The notes under the pieces: model-generated
The model's database searches: none
What the model saw: only the letters and a program-made list of their open reading frames with translations
What the model was told of the DNA's origin: nothing
Translations under genes and position numbers: made by a program
DNA from: Francisella endosymbiont of Ornithodoros moubata
GTDB lineage: Bacteria; Pseudomonadota; Gammaproteobacteria; Francisellales; Francisellaceae
Length of the DNA: 64,000 nt
Reading direction: 5' to 3'
Assembly (NCBI GenBank): GCA_002095075.2
Contig: LVCE01000001.1
Location: forward strand, 1 to 64,000
Shown here: positions 26,203 to 37,160 of the stretch, in pieces
Position numbering within the stretch: the stretch's first letter is position 1
How the letters are laid out: each line of letters begins with the position of its first letter

Positions 26203-27465
26203 ATGTTTAAGAGCTTACCACTATTTATCGGATTAAGATATATTCGTGCAAAAAAGCGTAATCGGTTTATATCTATTATTTCGGCAATATCATTTTTGGG
26301 TATTTCTCTAGGGGTTGCTGTACTTATCACAGTGATGTCAGTTATGAATGGTTTCGATCAGCAGATTAAGAACAGAATTCTAATGATGGTGCCACCTTTA
26401 AAGGTTTATCAATTAGGTGGAGAGGTTACTGACTGGTCAACATTAGCCAAAGAAATTGAGAAAAATATTCCAAGTGTCACAGCAGCAGCACCGATAGTGG
26501 AGTCACAAGGGTTGCTTAGTGCAAATACTGTCGGTAGTACTACGGCATTTGTACAAATTCAGGGTATAGAGCCTAAGTATCAAACCAAAGTACTCCCTGT
26601 AGCTGAGCATATCGTCAATGGTAAGTTATCATCGTTAAATGATAACCAAGGATATAATATAATTTTAGGTAGTGTCTTAGCTGATAATTTAGGTGTTAAA
26701 GTTGGTGATAAAGTCACTTTAATTGTGCCAAAGATTAACCTAACACCAGTAGGGATGATTCCGAAAATTAAGAAGTTTAGAGTATCGGGGGTATTCTCTG
26801 TAAGTTATCAATACGATGCTTATTATGCTTTGATTAACATCAAAAATGCGCAAAAAGTTTTTGAAACAGGTAATTCGGTATTATCTATTCAGCTAGGTAT
26901 AAAAAATATCTATAATGCGCCACTTGTGAAAAACAAACTCAATGATGGCGCAATCCCACCTTACTATTTCACTCGTGATTGGACAGATGAGAATAAATCT
27001 TTCTTTGATGCCTTAAAAATGGAAAAAACGGTGATGTTTTTTATCCTATTGCTAATAATTGCTGTTGCAGTATTTAACTTATTATCATCTTTAGTTATGG
27101 TTGTTACTGATAAGCGTAGTGATATAGCTATTCTTAGAACGATAGGGATGTCATCGCGACAAATTATAACGGTATTTATATATCAAGGTTTTATTATTGG
27201 TTTGATAGGTACAGTTATTGGTGTATTGCTTGGTATATTTCTTTCAACTTATGCTACAGAGATAGTTAATTTTATCCAGAATGTTACTGGTAAGCAATTT
27301 TTAAACGCAAGTGTTTACCTTATAAATTATATTCCATCAGAGTTGATGTGGTCAGATGTTCTAAAAGTTACTTTAGTTTCTATGTTTTTAAGTTTCTTAG
27401 CGACACTTTATCCTGCTTGGAGTGCTTCTAAGGTTCAGCCAGTGGAGGCGTTAAGATATGAATGA
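26203..27465 (+). CDS. lolC: Lipoprotein-releasing ABC transporter permease LolC/E
   Basis: The 420-residue inner-membrane protein extracts outer-membrane lipoproteins for transfer to LolA. The N-terminus FIGLRYIRAKKRNRFISIIS plus the first helix (LGISLGVAVLITVMSVMNGF) is family-typical. A periplasmic domain of about 200 residues follows, then three C-terminal helices with the FtsX-like DKRSDIAILRTIGMSSRQI coupling segment. It overlaps lolD by 8 bases. Only one permease gene is present here, as in lineages with a single LolF-type permease acting as a dimer. Confidence 0.93.
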   Translation: MFKSLPLFIGLRYIRAKKRNRFISIISAISFLGISLGVAVLITVMSVMNGFDQQIKNRILMMVPPLKVYQLGGEVTDWSTLAKEIEKNIPSVTAAAPIVESQGLLSANTVGSTTAFVQIQGIEPKYQTKVLPVAEHIVNGKLSSLNDNQGYNIILGSVLADNLGVKVGDKVTLIVPKINLTPVGMIPKIKKFRVSGVFSVSYQYDAYYALINIKNAQKVFETGNSVLSIQLGIKNIYNAPLVKNKLNDGAIPPYYFTRDWTDENKSFFDALKMEKTVMFFILLLIIAVAVFNLLSSLVMVVTDKRSDIAILRTIGMSSRQIITVFIYQGFIIGLIGTVIGVLLGIFLSTYATEIVNFIQNVTGKQFLNASVYLINYIPSELMWSDVLKVTLVSMFLSFLATLYPAWSASKVQPVEALRYE

Positions 27466-28153
27466 TGTTGTTTTAAGTTGCAAAAATGTTTCAAAAAAAT
27501 ATACAGAATTTAAAACTGATATAGCTATCTTAAAAGATGCAAACCTTGAAATTAAAAAAGGTGAAAAAGTCGCTATCCTCGGGTTATCTGGATCAGGCAA
27601 GACTACACTATTAAATGTTTTAGGTGGACTAGATAAATGTAGTGCAGGTGAAGTATATCTGATGGGTGAGAGGTTTGATAATCAGTCCGTAAATAAGCGG
27701 GCAAAAATGCGTAATAAGCATTTAGGCTTTATCTATCAATTACATCATTTATTGCCAGAGTTTACAGCTATTGAAAATGTGATGATTCCATTAGCTATTA
27801 CTAAAAAATATAGTAAAAAAGAGTCGATAAACCTTGCTAATGAAATTCTCACAAAAGTTGGTCTTGAGCATCGTGCTCATCATAAACCAGCTGAGCTTTC
27901 AGGTGGGGAGCGTCAGCGAGTGGCTATTGCTAGAGCATTGGTTACAAATCCAAACTGTATTCTTGCAGATGAGCCTACTGGTAATCTAGATAGTCAAAGA
28001 TCAGAGAGCATATTTGCATTAATGCAACAGCTTAGTGATGATTTTGGGACTAGTTTTGTGATTGTCACACATGATGAAAAACTAGCTAGTCGTATGAATA
28101 CAATTTATCGATTAGTAGATGGTGAATTAGAACTAGTCGAAAAGTCTAACTAG
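27458..28153 (+). CDS. lolD: Lipoprotein-releasing ABC transporter ATPase
   Basis: This 231-residue ATPase powers the LolC-type permease encoded just upstream, with which it overlaps by 8 bases. Walker A is GLSGSGKT, the signature LSGGERQRVAIARAL, Walker B CILADEPTGNLD, and the switch His lies in VIVTHD. The Q-loop region YQLHHLLPEFTAIENVMIPL is typical of LolD/MacB-type ATPases. Intact. Confidence 0.95.
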   Translation: MNDVVLSCKNVSKKYTEFKTDIAILKDANLEIKKGEKVAILGLSGSGKTTLLNVLGGLDKCSAGEVYLMGERFDNQSVNKRAKMRNKHLGFIYQLHHLLPEFTAIENVMIPLAITKKYSKKESINLANEILTKVGLEHRAHHKPAELSGGERQRVAIARALVTNPNCILADEPTGNLDSQRSESIFALMQQLSDDFGTSFVIVTHDEKLASRMNTIYRLVDGELELVEKSN

Positions 28154-28260
28154 ATTTTGGTTGCTATATTTTTCTATTATTTAGAATAAAAAATATTTTT
28201 AATTTATGTACTTTTAGTATACTACATTGATATGTAGTTATTTCTATAAGTTCTAAGATT

Positions 28261-30368
28261 ATGAAAAGAGTTGTATTTGTCTATAAAGATACTCCAAAGT
28301 CATATAAAGAAAAATTTTTACTAAAAATTGAGAAAGATCTTAAAAAACCATCATAGTATTATACTTTAACAGTTGATGATTTATCTGAAGTTGTTGAAAT
28401 TCTTGAAGAGAATTCTAAGATGCTGTATCGTTTTAGATAGAGCTAGTTTCAATATTGAAGCTTTTCATAATATTGCACACCTTAATACAAAGCCGATATT
28501 TGTGGCATCTGATTATAGTCAAAGTATTAAGCTCAATTTGCGTGATTTTAATTTAAATATCAACTTTTTATAGTATGATGCTTTAGCTAGCGAGGATTAT
28601 GACTTTACTCACAAAACTATCACAAATTACTTTAACGATATATTACCACTTTTGACTTGTAAATTGTTTAAGTATTCTAAATCTTTTAATTCAGCTTTTT
28701 GTACTCCAGGTACCAAGGATGCTATGGTTTTCAGCGTTCTGCAGTAGTAGCTTTGTTTTATGATTTTTATGGTGAAAATATTTTTAATACAGATTTGTCT
28801 ATTTTGATGAAAGAGTTAGGAAGCTTGCTTGACCATTCTGAAGCACATAAAGCCGCCGAAGAATATATATCGAAAGCTTTAAATCAGATAGATCATTTAT
28901 TGTCATAAATGGTACTTCAACAGCGAATAAAATAGTCGGTATGTATAGTGTTACTGATGGTGATACTATTTTGGTTGATAGAAATTGCCATAAGTCAGTA
29001 ACACATTTAATGATGATGCTTGATGTTAATCCGATATATCTAAAATCGACAAGAAATGCTTATGGAATAATCGGTGGGATTCCTAAAAAAGAGTTCAAAA
29101 TAGAAACTATCCAAGAAAAGATATGACAATAGAAATATTGCTGATAAGTGGCCTGAATATGCTGGGGTTACCAATTCAACTTATGATGGCATCCTTTGTA
29201 ACACTGATACAATACATAGGGAGCTTGATGTTAAAAAGCTACATTTTGATAGTACTTGGATACCATATGCAATATTTCATCCAATTTATAAACATAAATC
29301 AGCGATGCAAATTGATCCAAAACCAGAACATATAATTTTTGAGACACAGTCACCGCATAAGCTTTTAGCGGCCTTTAGCTAGTCATCAATGTTGCATATA
29401 AAGGTGACTATAATGGGGAAGTTTAAAATGAAGTGTTTATATGCTGTATACTTCAACATCACCTTTTTATCTCATAGTTTCTAGTGTTGAAACAGCAGTG
29501 GCAATGATGGAGGGTGAGCAAGGTTATAATCTTATAGATAAAACTATTAATTTAACTATAAATTTTAGAAAAGAATTAGTTAAACTAAGATCTGAAGCGA
29601 ATGGTTAGTTTTTTGATGTTTGGCAACCTCTCTAATAAAGAAACTTGGTTATTAAGAAATGCTGATAAGTGGCATGGATTTTAAAATGTTGATGGTGATT
29701 TTCTCTTATTAGACCCTATTAAGATTACAATTCTAACTCCTGTAATAAAAGATAACGATGTCCAAGATTGAGGAGTACTGGCTAATGTGGTCGCTAAATT
29801 CTTAGATGAGCATGATATAGCAGTTGACAAGTCTGGGCTACATTCAGTTACTATTTATATTTTAGTTTATGTACGACAAAAGCTAAATCAGCAAGGCTAA
29901 TCTCAGTATTGAATAAATTCAAGAAGATGTATGATGAAAATACATTGGTAGAAAAAATGCTACCAACTTTATATGCAGAAGACCATAAATTTTATAATGG
30001 TAAAAGGATCCAAGAAATTAGTGAGCAACTTTATGAGTATATTAAAAATGCTAATTTACTTAAACTTATGTATCATGCATTTAATGTCTTACCTGGGCAG
30101 CAATTAAATCCACATCGAGCATTTAAAAGTTACTAAAAGGTAAAGTAAAGAAGGTACCATTAGCAGATTTATATGAGGATACTTCTGCCGTTATGATATT
30201 ACTATATCTACCTGGGATACCTGTTATTTTCCCAGGTGAGAAGATAACCCAAGAATCTAAAGTCTTGAAAAAATAGGTTCTATGTTGTCTGGCTTTGATA
30301 CAGATATTCATGGTCCTGAAAGAGGAAGAGATGGTAAGCTATATATCAAAGTTATTGATGATAAATAA
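28261..30368 (+). pseudogene. Orn/Lys/Arg decarboxylase (lysine decarboxylase-like) pseudogene
   Basis: Successive pieces cover the whole family length of about 700 codons. They include MKRVVFVYKDTPKSYKEKFL at the N-terminus, VTDGDTILVDRNCHKSVTHL, IIGGIPKKEFK, GVTNSTYDGILCNTD, FDSTWIPYAIFHPIYKHKSA (PLP-lysine region), AVAMMEGEQGYNLIDKTI, and the C-terminal domain VPLADLYEDTSAVMILLYLP, then FPGE and GKLYIKVIDD. More than eight frameshifts or stops separate them. The intact enzyme consumes a proton to decarboxylate lysine (or a relative), giving acid resistance and polyamines. Francisella carries a lysine decarboxylase gene next to gcvT, matching this position. Confidence 0.88.
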
Positions 30369-30458
30369 TATCTTATTTTTTGAAATAAAATGCTTATAAA
30401 ACACTAAAAAAAAATGTATAGTATGATTATCGAGCATAATTTTTTAGGTGGATAGTTC

Positions 30459-31535
30459 ATGCTGAAAACTCCTCTTTATGAATCACATATAGCAGCTAAT
30501 GCTAAGATGGTTGATTTCTCAGGTTGGTCAATGCCAATTAAATATGGTTCACAAATTCAAGAGCATAATAATGTTAGAGAAGATTGCGGTATCTTTGATG
30601 TATCACATATGCTAGCTGTTGATATACAAGGTTCTGAAGCTGAGAAGTTTTTACGTCATCTTTTAGCTAATGATGTCGCTAAACTACAAGAGAATAAAGC
30701 TCAATATGGCTGTATGCTAAATCATAATGCTGGTATCGTTGATGATTTGATTACTTATAAAGTTGATGCTGAGCATTTTAGAATTGTTGTCAATGCTGGC
30801 AATAGAGAGTCAGATGTTGCATGGTTTAGCGAAAATGCTAAAGATTTTGATGTTACGATAACTCCACAGACTGATCTAGCTATAGTTGCAGTACAGGGGC
30901 CAAAAGCTGTTGAGGTTATTAAGCGTGTTGTTACCAAAGAAATCGCTACTGAAATTGAAACACTTAAGCCTTTTTCATTTAAGTTTTTTAGTAAATGGAT
31001 GATAGCACGCACTGGTTATACGGGTGAAGATGGTTTTGAGGTAATTCTCCCTGCAGCGCAGGTAAAAAAATTCTGGAATAGTCTGCTTGAAAATGGCGCA
31101 AAACCTGCAGGTTTAGGTGCTCGTGATACACTAAGGTTAGAGGCAGGAATGCATCTATATGGTGCTGATATAGATACATCTACGACACCTTTAGAAAGAG
31201 GCTTGGGCTGGAGTGTTGATTTATCTGACCAGCATAGAGACTTTATTGGCAAAAAAGCATATCTTACTAAAAAAATACAAGGAGTTGATACTAAGTGGGT
31301 TGGTGTAGTACTAAAAGCAAAAGGTGTCCTTAGAGCAGGTCAAGAGATTGATTTTGATAATGGTGAAAAAGGCTATATAACAAGTGGTAGCTTTTCGCCA
31401 ACTTTAAAAGTTGCTATTGCATTAGCTTATGTGCCTAAACAAGCTAATAACCCCGTGGTAAATATCAGAGGTAAAGAGCTAGAGGTTGAGCTAGTTAAAC
31501 TAAAGTTTGTTAAAAATGGTAAATCTTTGATATAA
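30459..31535 (+). CDS. gcvT: Glycine cleavage system T protein (aminomethyltransferase)
   Basis: This 358-residue protein transfers the methylene group from the H-protein arm to tetrahydrofolate. It starts [20 protein letters not shown] after AGGTGGA. Motifs include [42 protein letters not shown] and [18 protein letters not shown], with the catalytic Asp in [15 protein letters not shown] box lies about 35 bases before the ATG. It leads the gcvT-H-PA-PB cluster. Confidence 0.96.
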   Translation: MLKTPLYESHIAANAKMVDFSGWSMPIKYGSQIQEHNNVREDCGIFDVSHMLAVDIQGSEAEKFLRHLLANDVAKLQENKAQYGCMLNHNAGIVDDLITYKVDAEHFRIVVNAGNRESDVAWFSENAKDFDVTITPQTDLAIVAVQGPKAVEVIKRVVTKEIATEIETLKPFSFKFFSKWMIARTGYTGEDGFEVILPAAQVKKFWNSLLENGAKPAGLGARDTLRLEAGMHLYGADIDTSTTPLERGLGWSVDLSDQHRDFIGKKAYLTKKIQGVDTKWVGVVLKAKGVLRAGQEIDFDNGEKGYITSGSFSPTLKVAIALAYVPKQANNPVVNIRGKELEVELVKLKFVKNGKSLI

Positions 31536-31577
31536 AGTACATAAGGATTATTCAAAACGATTAATCGTAGTCAATAC

Positions 31578-31603
31578 GGAGGTATAAAATGGAGGTATAA
31601 AAT
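31578..31603 (+). promoter_or_regulatory. Tandem duplication of the gcvH ribosome-binding site and start
   Basis: The 13-base unit GGAGGTATAAAAT occurs twice in direct tandem (31578-31590 and 31591-31603). Each copy carries a strong Shine-Dalgarno and ends in an ATG. The first ATG (31589) opens a three-codon frame, ATG-GAG-GTA-TAA, ending one base before the real gcvH ATG at 31602. Confidence 0.85.
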
Positions 31604-31985
31604 GTTAAATGTTCCTAAAAAATTAAAATATACAAAGTCGCATGAGTGGGTCAAAATAGATGGTGATGAAGTTACTGTAGGTATCACAGCGCATGCACAG
31701 TCTTTATTAGGTGATTTAGTCTATGTTGAGTTACCAGAAGTAGGCGAAGAGTTCGCCGCTGGTGATGATATTTGTGTCGTTGAGTCTGTCAAAGCAGCCT
31801 CTGATGTATATGCTCCTGTTGATGGTGAGGTAATTGAAATTAATGAATCTTTGGTTGATGACCCTTCACAAGTAAATTATACACCATATAAAGATGGTTG
31901 GTTATTTAAACTTAAAATCTATGATGAATCTCAGTTAGCTGACTTGCTAACTGCTAATGATTATGCAAAAACTCTTGAGGAATAA
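31602..31985 (+). CDS. gcvH: Glycine cleavage system H protein
   Basis: The 127-residue lipoyl carrier shuttles the aminomethyl group between P, T and L proteins. The lipoylated Lys lies in VVESVKAASDVYAPVDGEV, within the expected E-S-V-K-A-A-S context. The N-terminal YTKSHEWVK is typical. Its ATG is the second of two duplicated start signals. Confidence 0.97.
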   Translation: MLNVPKKLKYTKSHEWVKIDGDEVTVGITAHAQSLLGDLVYVELPEVGEEFAAGDDICVVESVKAASDVYAPVDGEVIEINESLVDDPSQVNYTPYKDGWLFKLKIYDESQLADLLTANDYAKTLEE

Positions 31986-32052
31986 TTGCATAAACAAACA
32001 ATCTATTTTTTTAATCTTTTTATAAAACCTTGTATAAAGACATGGAGGAAGT

Positions 32053-33420
32053 ATGTCTTTTATCCCACATAAACCGGAACAAATTAAAAAAATGCTTGAT
32101 ACTATAGGAGCAGACTCTGTAGATCAATTATTTGATGAGATACCAACTCAGCTAAGAGCAGCTAAACTTAAAATAAAAGATGGTATTAATGAAATCCAAT
32201 TAGCAAATCTTATTAGAAAGAGAGCTAACAAAAATCATCATAATATAAACTTTATTGGAGCTGGTGCATATAGTCACTATATTCCAGCTGCAATATGGGA
32301 TATTGTAGCTCGTGGAGAGTTCTATACCGCATATACACCATATCAAGCGGAGGCTTCTCAAGGTAGTCTGCAAGTGATTTATGAGTTTCAAACTATGATG
32401 GCAGAGCTAACAGGTATGGATGCCTCTAATGCATCTATGTATGATGGTGCAACTGCTCTAACTGAGTCAGTACTTATGGCGATTCGCTCAAATAAAAAAG
32501 CAAAGTCACAAAAGATCTTAATTGCTGAAGCTTTACATCCTACTTATTTAAATGTATTAGAAACTATTACAAAGCATCAAGGTATTGAAGTTGATATTGT
32601 AAATCTTGATTCTAAACTGGGTAAGGCTGATATTGCTAAACTAGCTGATTTTGCTGATACTAACTATGCTGCTGTAGTGATACAAAGTCCTAATTTTTTA
32701 GGTCAAATTGCGTATGTTGATAGCCTTACAAACTGGGCTTATCAACATGATGCTCTAGTAGTGGCAGTGACAAATCCTATGTCTTTAGCAATCTTAAAAC
32801 CACCAGGAGAATGGGGTGATAATGGTGCGGATATAGTCTGTGGTGAGGGTCAGCCTCTGGGTGTACCTCTTGCTTCAGGTGGCCCATATTTTGGTTTTAT
32901 GACTTGTAAGATGCTTCACATTCGCCAAATGCCAGGTCGTATTGTTGGTAGAACAGTCGATTTAGATGGTAAAGAGGGTTTTTGTCTAACTTTGCAAGCG
33001 AGAGAACAGCATATCCGTCGTGCTAAAGCGACATCAAATATTTGTACTAACCAAGGATTAATGGTTACAGCAGCAACTATCTACATGAGCTTACTTGGTG
33101 TGGAAGGCTTAGAAAGAGTAGCAAGTGTTTCTCATGAAAATACGAAAACTTTGGCAAATAAACTAGCTAAAATAGATGGTGTAAATATAAGATTTGATAA
33201 TGCTTTCTTCAATGAAGTTGTAATTAATTTACCTGTTAATGCAGAAGTATTTGTCACAGAGATGGAAAAAGAAGGGATTGATGCAGGTTACTTCTTAGGT
33301 GAATATAGTAGTGATTTGACTAACTCTATTATGGTTTGTGCTACAGAGATTCATACACCTGAGGATATCAATGAATATATTACTGCAACGAAAAAAATTC
33401 TAGCTAGGTTAGGAGGTTAA
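32053..33420 (+). CDS. gcvPA: Glycine dehydrogenase (decarboxylating) subunit 1
   Basis: This 455-residue protein is the alpha subunit of the two-subunit P protein, which decarboxylates glycine. It shows [56 protein letters not shown] and [10 protein letters not shown], and lacks the PLP lysine, as expected for this half. It is followed by the second subunit four bases later. Confidence 0.96.
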   Translation: MSFIPHKPEQIKKMLDTIGADSVDQLFDEIPTQLRAAKLKIKDGINEIQLANLIRKRANKNHHNINFIGAGAYSHYIPAAIWDIVARGEFYTAYTPYQAEASQGSLQVIYEFQTMMAELTGMDASNASMYDGATALTESVLMAIRSNKKAKSQKILIAEALHPTYLNVLETITKHQGIEVDIVNLDSKLGKADIAKLADFADTNYAAVVIQSPNFLGQIAYVDSLTNWAYQHDALVVAVTNPMSLAILKPPGEWGDNGADIVCGEGQPLGVPLASGGPYFGFMTCKMLHIRQMPGRIVGRTVDLDGKEGFCLTLQAREQHIRRAKATSNICTNQGLMVTAATIYMSLLGVEGLERVASVSHENTKTLANKLAKIDGVNIRFDNAFFNEVVINLPVNAEVFVTEMEKEGIDAGYFLGEYSSDLTNSIMVCATEIHTPEDINEYITATKKILARLGG

Positions 33421-33424
33421 TTAA

Positions 33425-34870
33425 ATGATTATTTTTGAAAAAACTATAGGGGTCAACTCATCAGCTGTAATGCCTAGCAAAAAGGGAGATACTTCAAGTA
33501 TTCCAACAAATATGCTACGCACTAAAAAACCTATACTTCCAGAGCAAGCAGAGTTAGATGTCGTAAGACATTATACACAACTATCACGCAAAAACTTCTG
33601 TATAGATACTAATTTTTATCCACTAGGCTCTTGTACTATGAAATACAATCCACGTGCAGCTCATAAATATGCTTCACTTACTGGATTTTTAGAAAGACAT
33701 CCTTATGCAAGCGCTCAAAGTGTACAAGGGACTCTAGAGTGTTTATATGATTTACAAAACTTAATCAAAGAGTTAACTGGGATGACTGGTATATCGCTTG
33801 CTCCCATGGCTGGAGCGCAAGGCGAGTTTGCTGGTGTAGCTATGATCAAAGCGTATCATCACAAGCGTGGCGATTTCGAGCGTGATGAGATTATTGTGCC
33901 AGATGCTGCACATGGTACAAACCCAGCAACTGCAAAAGTTTGTGGTCTAAAGATTATCGAGATTCCTACCAAGAAAGATGGTGATATCGATATCAAGGCT
34001 CTTGACAAAGTTCTTGGCCCAAAGACTGCGGGTATTATGTTGACTAACCCATCTACAGTAGGCGTGTTTGAGAGAAGTATTACTGTTATTACCAAGAAAG
34101 TTCATCAAGCTGGTGGTTTGCTATACTATGATGGTGCAAACTTAAATGCAATTATGGGTAAAGCGTCTCCTGGTACTATGGGCTTTGATGTCTTACACAT
34201 GAACTTGCATAAAACTTTTGCTACTCCTCATGGGAGTGGAGGTCCAGGTGCTGGTCCTGTTGCCGTTAATGACAAATTAAAAGAGTTCTTACCAGTACCA
34301 ATGGTTGGTAAGAAAGATGACAAGTTTGTATGGTTAGAAGAAAAAGATCGACCAAATACTATCGGTAGACTATCAGCATTTAACGGCAATATTGGTGTAC
34401 TAATCAGAGCATATATCTATGGTACTATGCTAGGTGGTAATGGGCTGACAGAAGCATCTGAGATAGCAACTTTAAATGCTAACTATATGATGGCTCGTTT
34501 AAAACAAGAAGGCTTCACAATAGCCCTTCCTGATAGAAGAGCATCACATGAGTTTATTGTGACTTTAAAACCTGAATTTCAGAACTATGGTGTCACAGCT
34601 ACAGATTTTGCTAAGTGTTTGATAGATAGAGGAGTGCATGCTCCTACTATGTACTTCCCATTATTAGTGCCAGAGTGCTTACTGATAGAGCCTACTGAAA
34701 CTGAAAATATTGATAGCATGGAGAAGTTTATTCAAGCAATGGTAGAAATCAGAAATATTGCCAAACAAAATCCTGAATATCTGAAAGGAGCTCCATATAA
34801 CCTACCGACTCGCCGTTTAGATGATGTCAAAGCAGCGAAAGAGCTAGATATTGTTTGGCAGCCTAAGTAG
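33425..34870 (+). CDS. gcvPB: Glycine dehydrogenase (decarboxylating) subunit 2
   Basis: This 481-residue beta subunit carries the PLP-binding Lys in [20 protein letters not shown]. Other motifs are [32 protein letters not shown] and [12 protein letters not shown]. The ATG follows GGAGGT, which overlaps the end of gcvPA. It closes the gcv cluster; the lipoamide dehydrogenase (L protein) is elsewhere. Confidence 0.96.
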   Translation: MIIFEKTIGVNSSAVMPSKKGDTSSIPTNMLRTKKPILPEQAELDVVRHYTQLSRKNFCIDTNFYPLGSCTMKYNPRAAHKYASLTGFLERHPYASAQSVQGTLECLYDLQNLIKELTGMTGISLAPMAGAQGEFAGVAMIKAYHHKRGDFERDEIIVPDAAHGTNPATAKVCGLKIIEIPTKKDGDIDIKALDKVLGPKTAGIMLTNPSTVGVFERSITVITKKVHQAGGLLYYDGANLNAIMGKASPGTMGFDVLHMNLHKTFATPHGSGGPGAGPVAVNDKLKEFLPVPMVGKKDDKFVWLEEKDRPNTIGRLSAFNGNIGVLIRAYIYGTMLGGNGLTEASEIATLNANYMMARLKQEGFTIALPDRRASHEFIVTLKPEFQNYGVTATDFAKCLIDRGVHAPTMYFPLLVPECLLIEPTETENIDSMEKFIQAMVEIRNIAKQNPEYLKGAPYNLPTRRLDDVKAAKELDIVWQPK

Positions 34871-34978
34871 TTTTTGAATATTCTACAATAATACAATTTT
34901 ACTTTATTAAATTTTAATAAAGTAAAACTAGCTATACTTCATTTACAAGATTAAACAATCTATTTAGTATAGAGATAT

Positions 34979-36338
34979 ATGATACTCTGTTTATATTAGA
35001 ATGTTCTAAATTCACTATAGAAACTAAATGAGCTTTATTGAACAAAGTATTAAAGCCACATCAATATTACACAACTAAAGAGTTATCTAACGATAATTTT
35101 TTACTCTCAACAACATCATTCTATGATATTAGCTTTAGATCGTATGAACCATATGGTTCTGTTATCTAATAACTTTTTCTACTTTGGAGAGAAGGGTACT
35201 AATAGGACATTATTCAAAGATGCTATTGGAAATATTGAAGTAAATCATAGACTGCACAACAGTGGTTATGAATATTATTGGACTAACTATTCTGTTAATT
35301 TACAAACCTTACTAAATGGAGACTTGATTATTACTAGTTTTACTATTTAAGCTTGCCATAAAGAAATAGATATATTTGCTAGTTTGTTATCTGGTATCAA
35401 AAAGTACTAATATTTGGTGATAGTTTGAGCGATAAAGGCAACCTTTATAAATATTCGCTACAACTATTACCAAAGTCAATACCTTACTATAGAGGAATGT
35501 TTTCTAATAGTGAGGTGTGGTCAGAACAATTTGCAAACAGACTCTATCTAAATAATATTCCAGTGAGTAACTATACAGTAGAGGGTAGTTCAGTTATAGT
35601 GTTTCCAGAGACTAATAATAGTACTCAGTATGTGTTAGATGATCAGGTAGGTTTATTCTAAATTTAAAAGCTAATGATGATATAAAAGATAACTTAGCAA
35701 TATTCTTTTTAGGAGGAAATGATTATCTAACTTCTAATCCAAAAATAGAGGATATTGATAGTGCAGTCAAGCAAGTTACAGATGGGATCATAAATGCTAT
35801 TGAAAAAATAGTGGTGAAGAAAATAGTCATTGTTGGTCTACCTGATCTTAGTATAATGGGAGAGTCTAAGTCATTAAGTAATGAGAGAATTCTCAAAAAA
35901 TATACATTAAGCATAATCAAATTTTAGAGAATATGCAGATAAGCATAAATGAAATTTATAGATATTGCTACAGTCTTTGATGAAATGGTAAATAATACTA
36001 AGAGTTTTAATACTAAATATCATGCAAGTATAAAACTTACTCATATTAAAGATTCTTGTTGGAAGGGGTATTTTTATTTGAGAAATCTAAATTAGATAAT
36101 GTTTATAATGACTTAGAAGGATCAATATGATTCTAGTGATAAGGTTAAAATTGATGATTTAATAAATCAGCTCTCAATGCGAAGCATTATAGATACAGGT
36201 TGCAGCGGTAGTATGTGTAATGATCCTCAAGATTATGTATTTTGGGGTCATGTCCATCCTACATATCAAGTTCACCGAGCTTCATATGAATATATTATCA
36301 AAGAGTTTGGTACGAAATCTATTACTAGAGAGAAGTGA
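34979..36338 (+). pseudogene. GDSL-family lipase/esterase pseudogene
   Basis: An N-terminal region (NHMVLLSNNFFYFGEKGTNR, GNIEVNHRLHN) is followed by LIFGDSLSDKGNLYKYSLQ, the catalytic Ser block I. Then come SEVWSEQFANRLYLNN, FFLGGNDYL (block III Gly-x-Asn-Asp), and VGLPDLS. The end reads FWGHVHPTYQVHRASYEYII, block V with catalytic Asp/His partly changed. The order matches secreted SGNH hydrolases of about 430 residues. At least five frameshifts or stops interrupt it. The exact start is uncertain. Confidence 0.8.
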
Positions 36339-36349
36339 TTTTAGATTAA

Positions 36350-37133
36350 TTACAATCCCCAAGCCTCAATAATATTTTGCTCAGTAATTTTTCTTTGAGA
36401 GTCTAAGTTCTCAAAATAAAGCTTATACTGTTTTCCAAGTTGAGCAATATACATACCTTCACCATCTATATGGAAAATATCATTTTTGCTTGCTTTATTA
36501 GGCTTATGAATTGAGTATTTTGTTCCAAATCAGCAGGTGATGAGATAGGAGTTGCATCAATTACTAAATCATATGGCCTTCATCAAAATATGGGATGTTT
36601 TCTATACCTAACTCCTTTCTTTTTTGAGCTACTTTATCAGCATTTCTACCAATAATGTTTACGTTGATACCTAAGTCTTGGAGTACTTTAAAAGCAACTC
36701 CAGAAACTCCACCATTGCAATAAATTACAGCTGTTTTGATATCTTGTTTAGACTCTTTGATACTTTTTGTTAGTGCAGCGTGCAAACGATAGTAATCGGT
36801 ATTGTAGCCATAGAGTTTACCATCTTTGTTGATGATAGTATTTACAGCTAAAGTTTGTTGAGCAAGTGGCTCAACATAGTCTAAAAATGGCATTACCTTA
36901 GATTTAAAGACCATTGTGAGCTGTGACAGTACCACCATTTACAAAAGGAGCTCTAAATAATAGCATCCAGTATAAGTTTTAGCTGAAATTTCTCTACTAA
37001 AAGTAAAATAGCAAAGATTTAGGCCGGGTTTTTGTATCGCAGTATTATGTCTATATATTAAAGAATTACTCCAAGCTGTTGAGAGTAATAACTTAGTTTT
37101 AGTATTTAGATGAATTTTAAATAAACTTGACAT
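36350..37133 (-). pseudogene. aroE: Shikimate dehydrogenase-like pseudogene
   Basis: Pieces from the N-terminus (MSSLFKIHLNTKTKLLLSTA, frame 37133-36939), the middle (LAVNTIINKDGKLYGYNTDY, KTAVIYCNGGVSGVAFKVLQ, VNIIGRNADKVAQKRKELG) and the C-terminus (DLVIDATPISSPAD, ENLDSQRKITEQNIIEAWGL) keep family order. The A-V-N-T and G-x-N-T-D motifs and the glycine-rich NADP loop identify shikimate dehydrogenase. Frameshifts near 36930 and 36570, plus one near 36530, kill it. The first glycine of the GAGG loop is Asn, so it may be a divergent paralogue of the main aroE. Confidence 0.8.
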
Positions 37134-37160
37134 TTTTTTACCTATTTGTTTAAAAATTAT

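Noticed and set aside
28373-29335. Several separate small plus-strand genes
   Set aside because: Their products are consecutive fragments of one Orn/Lys/Arg decarboxylase and were merged into one pseudogene.
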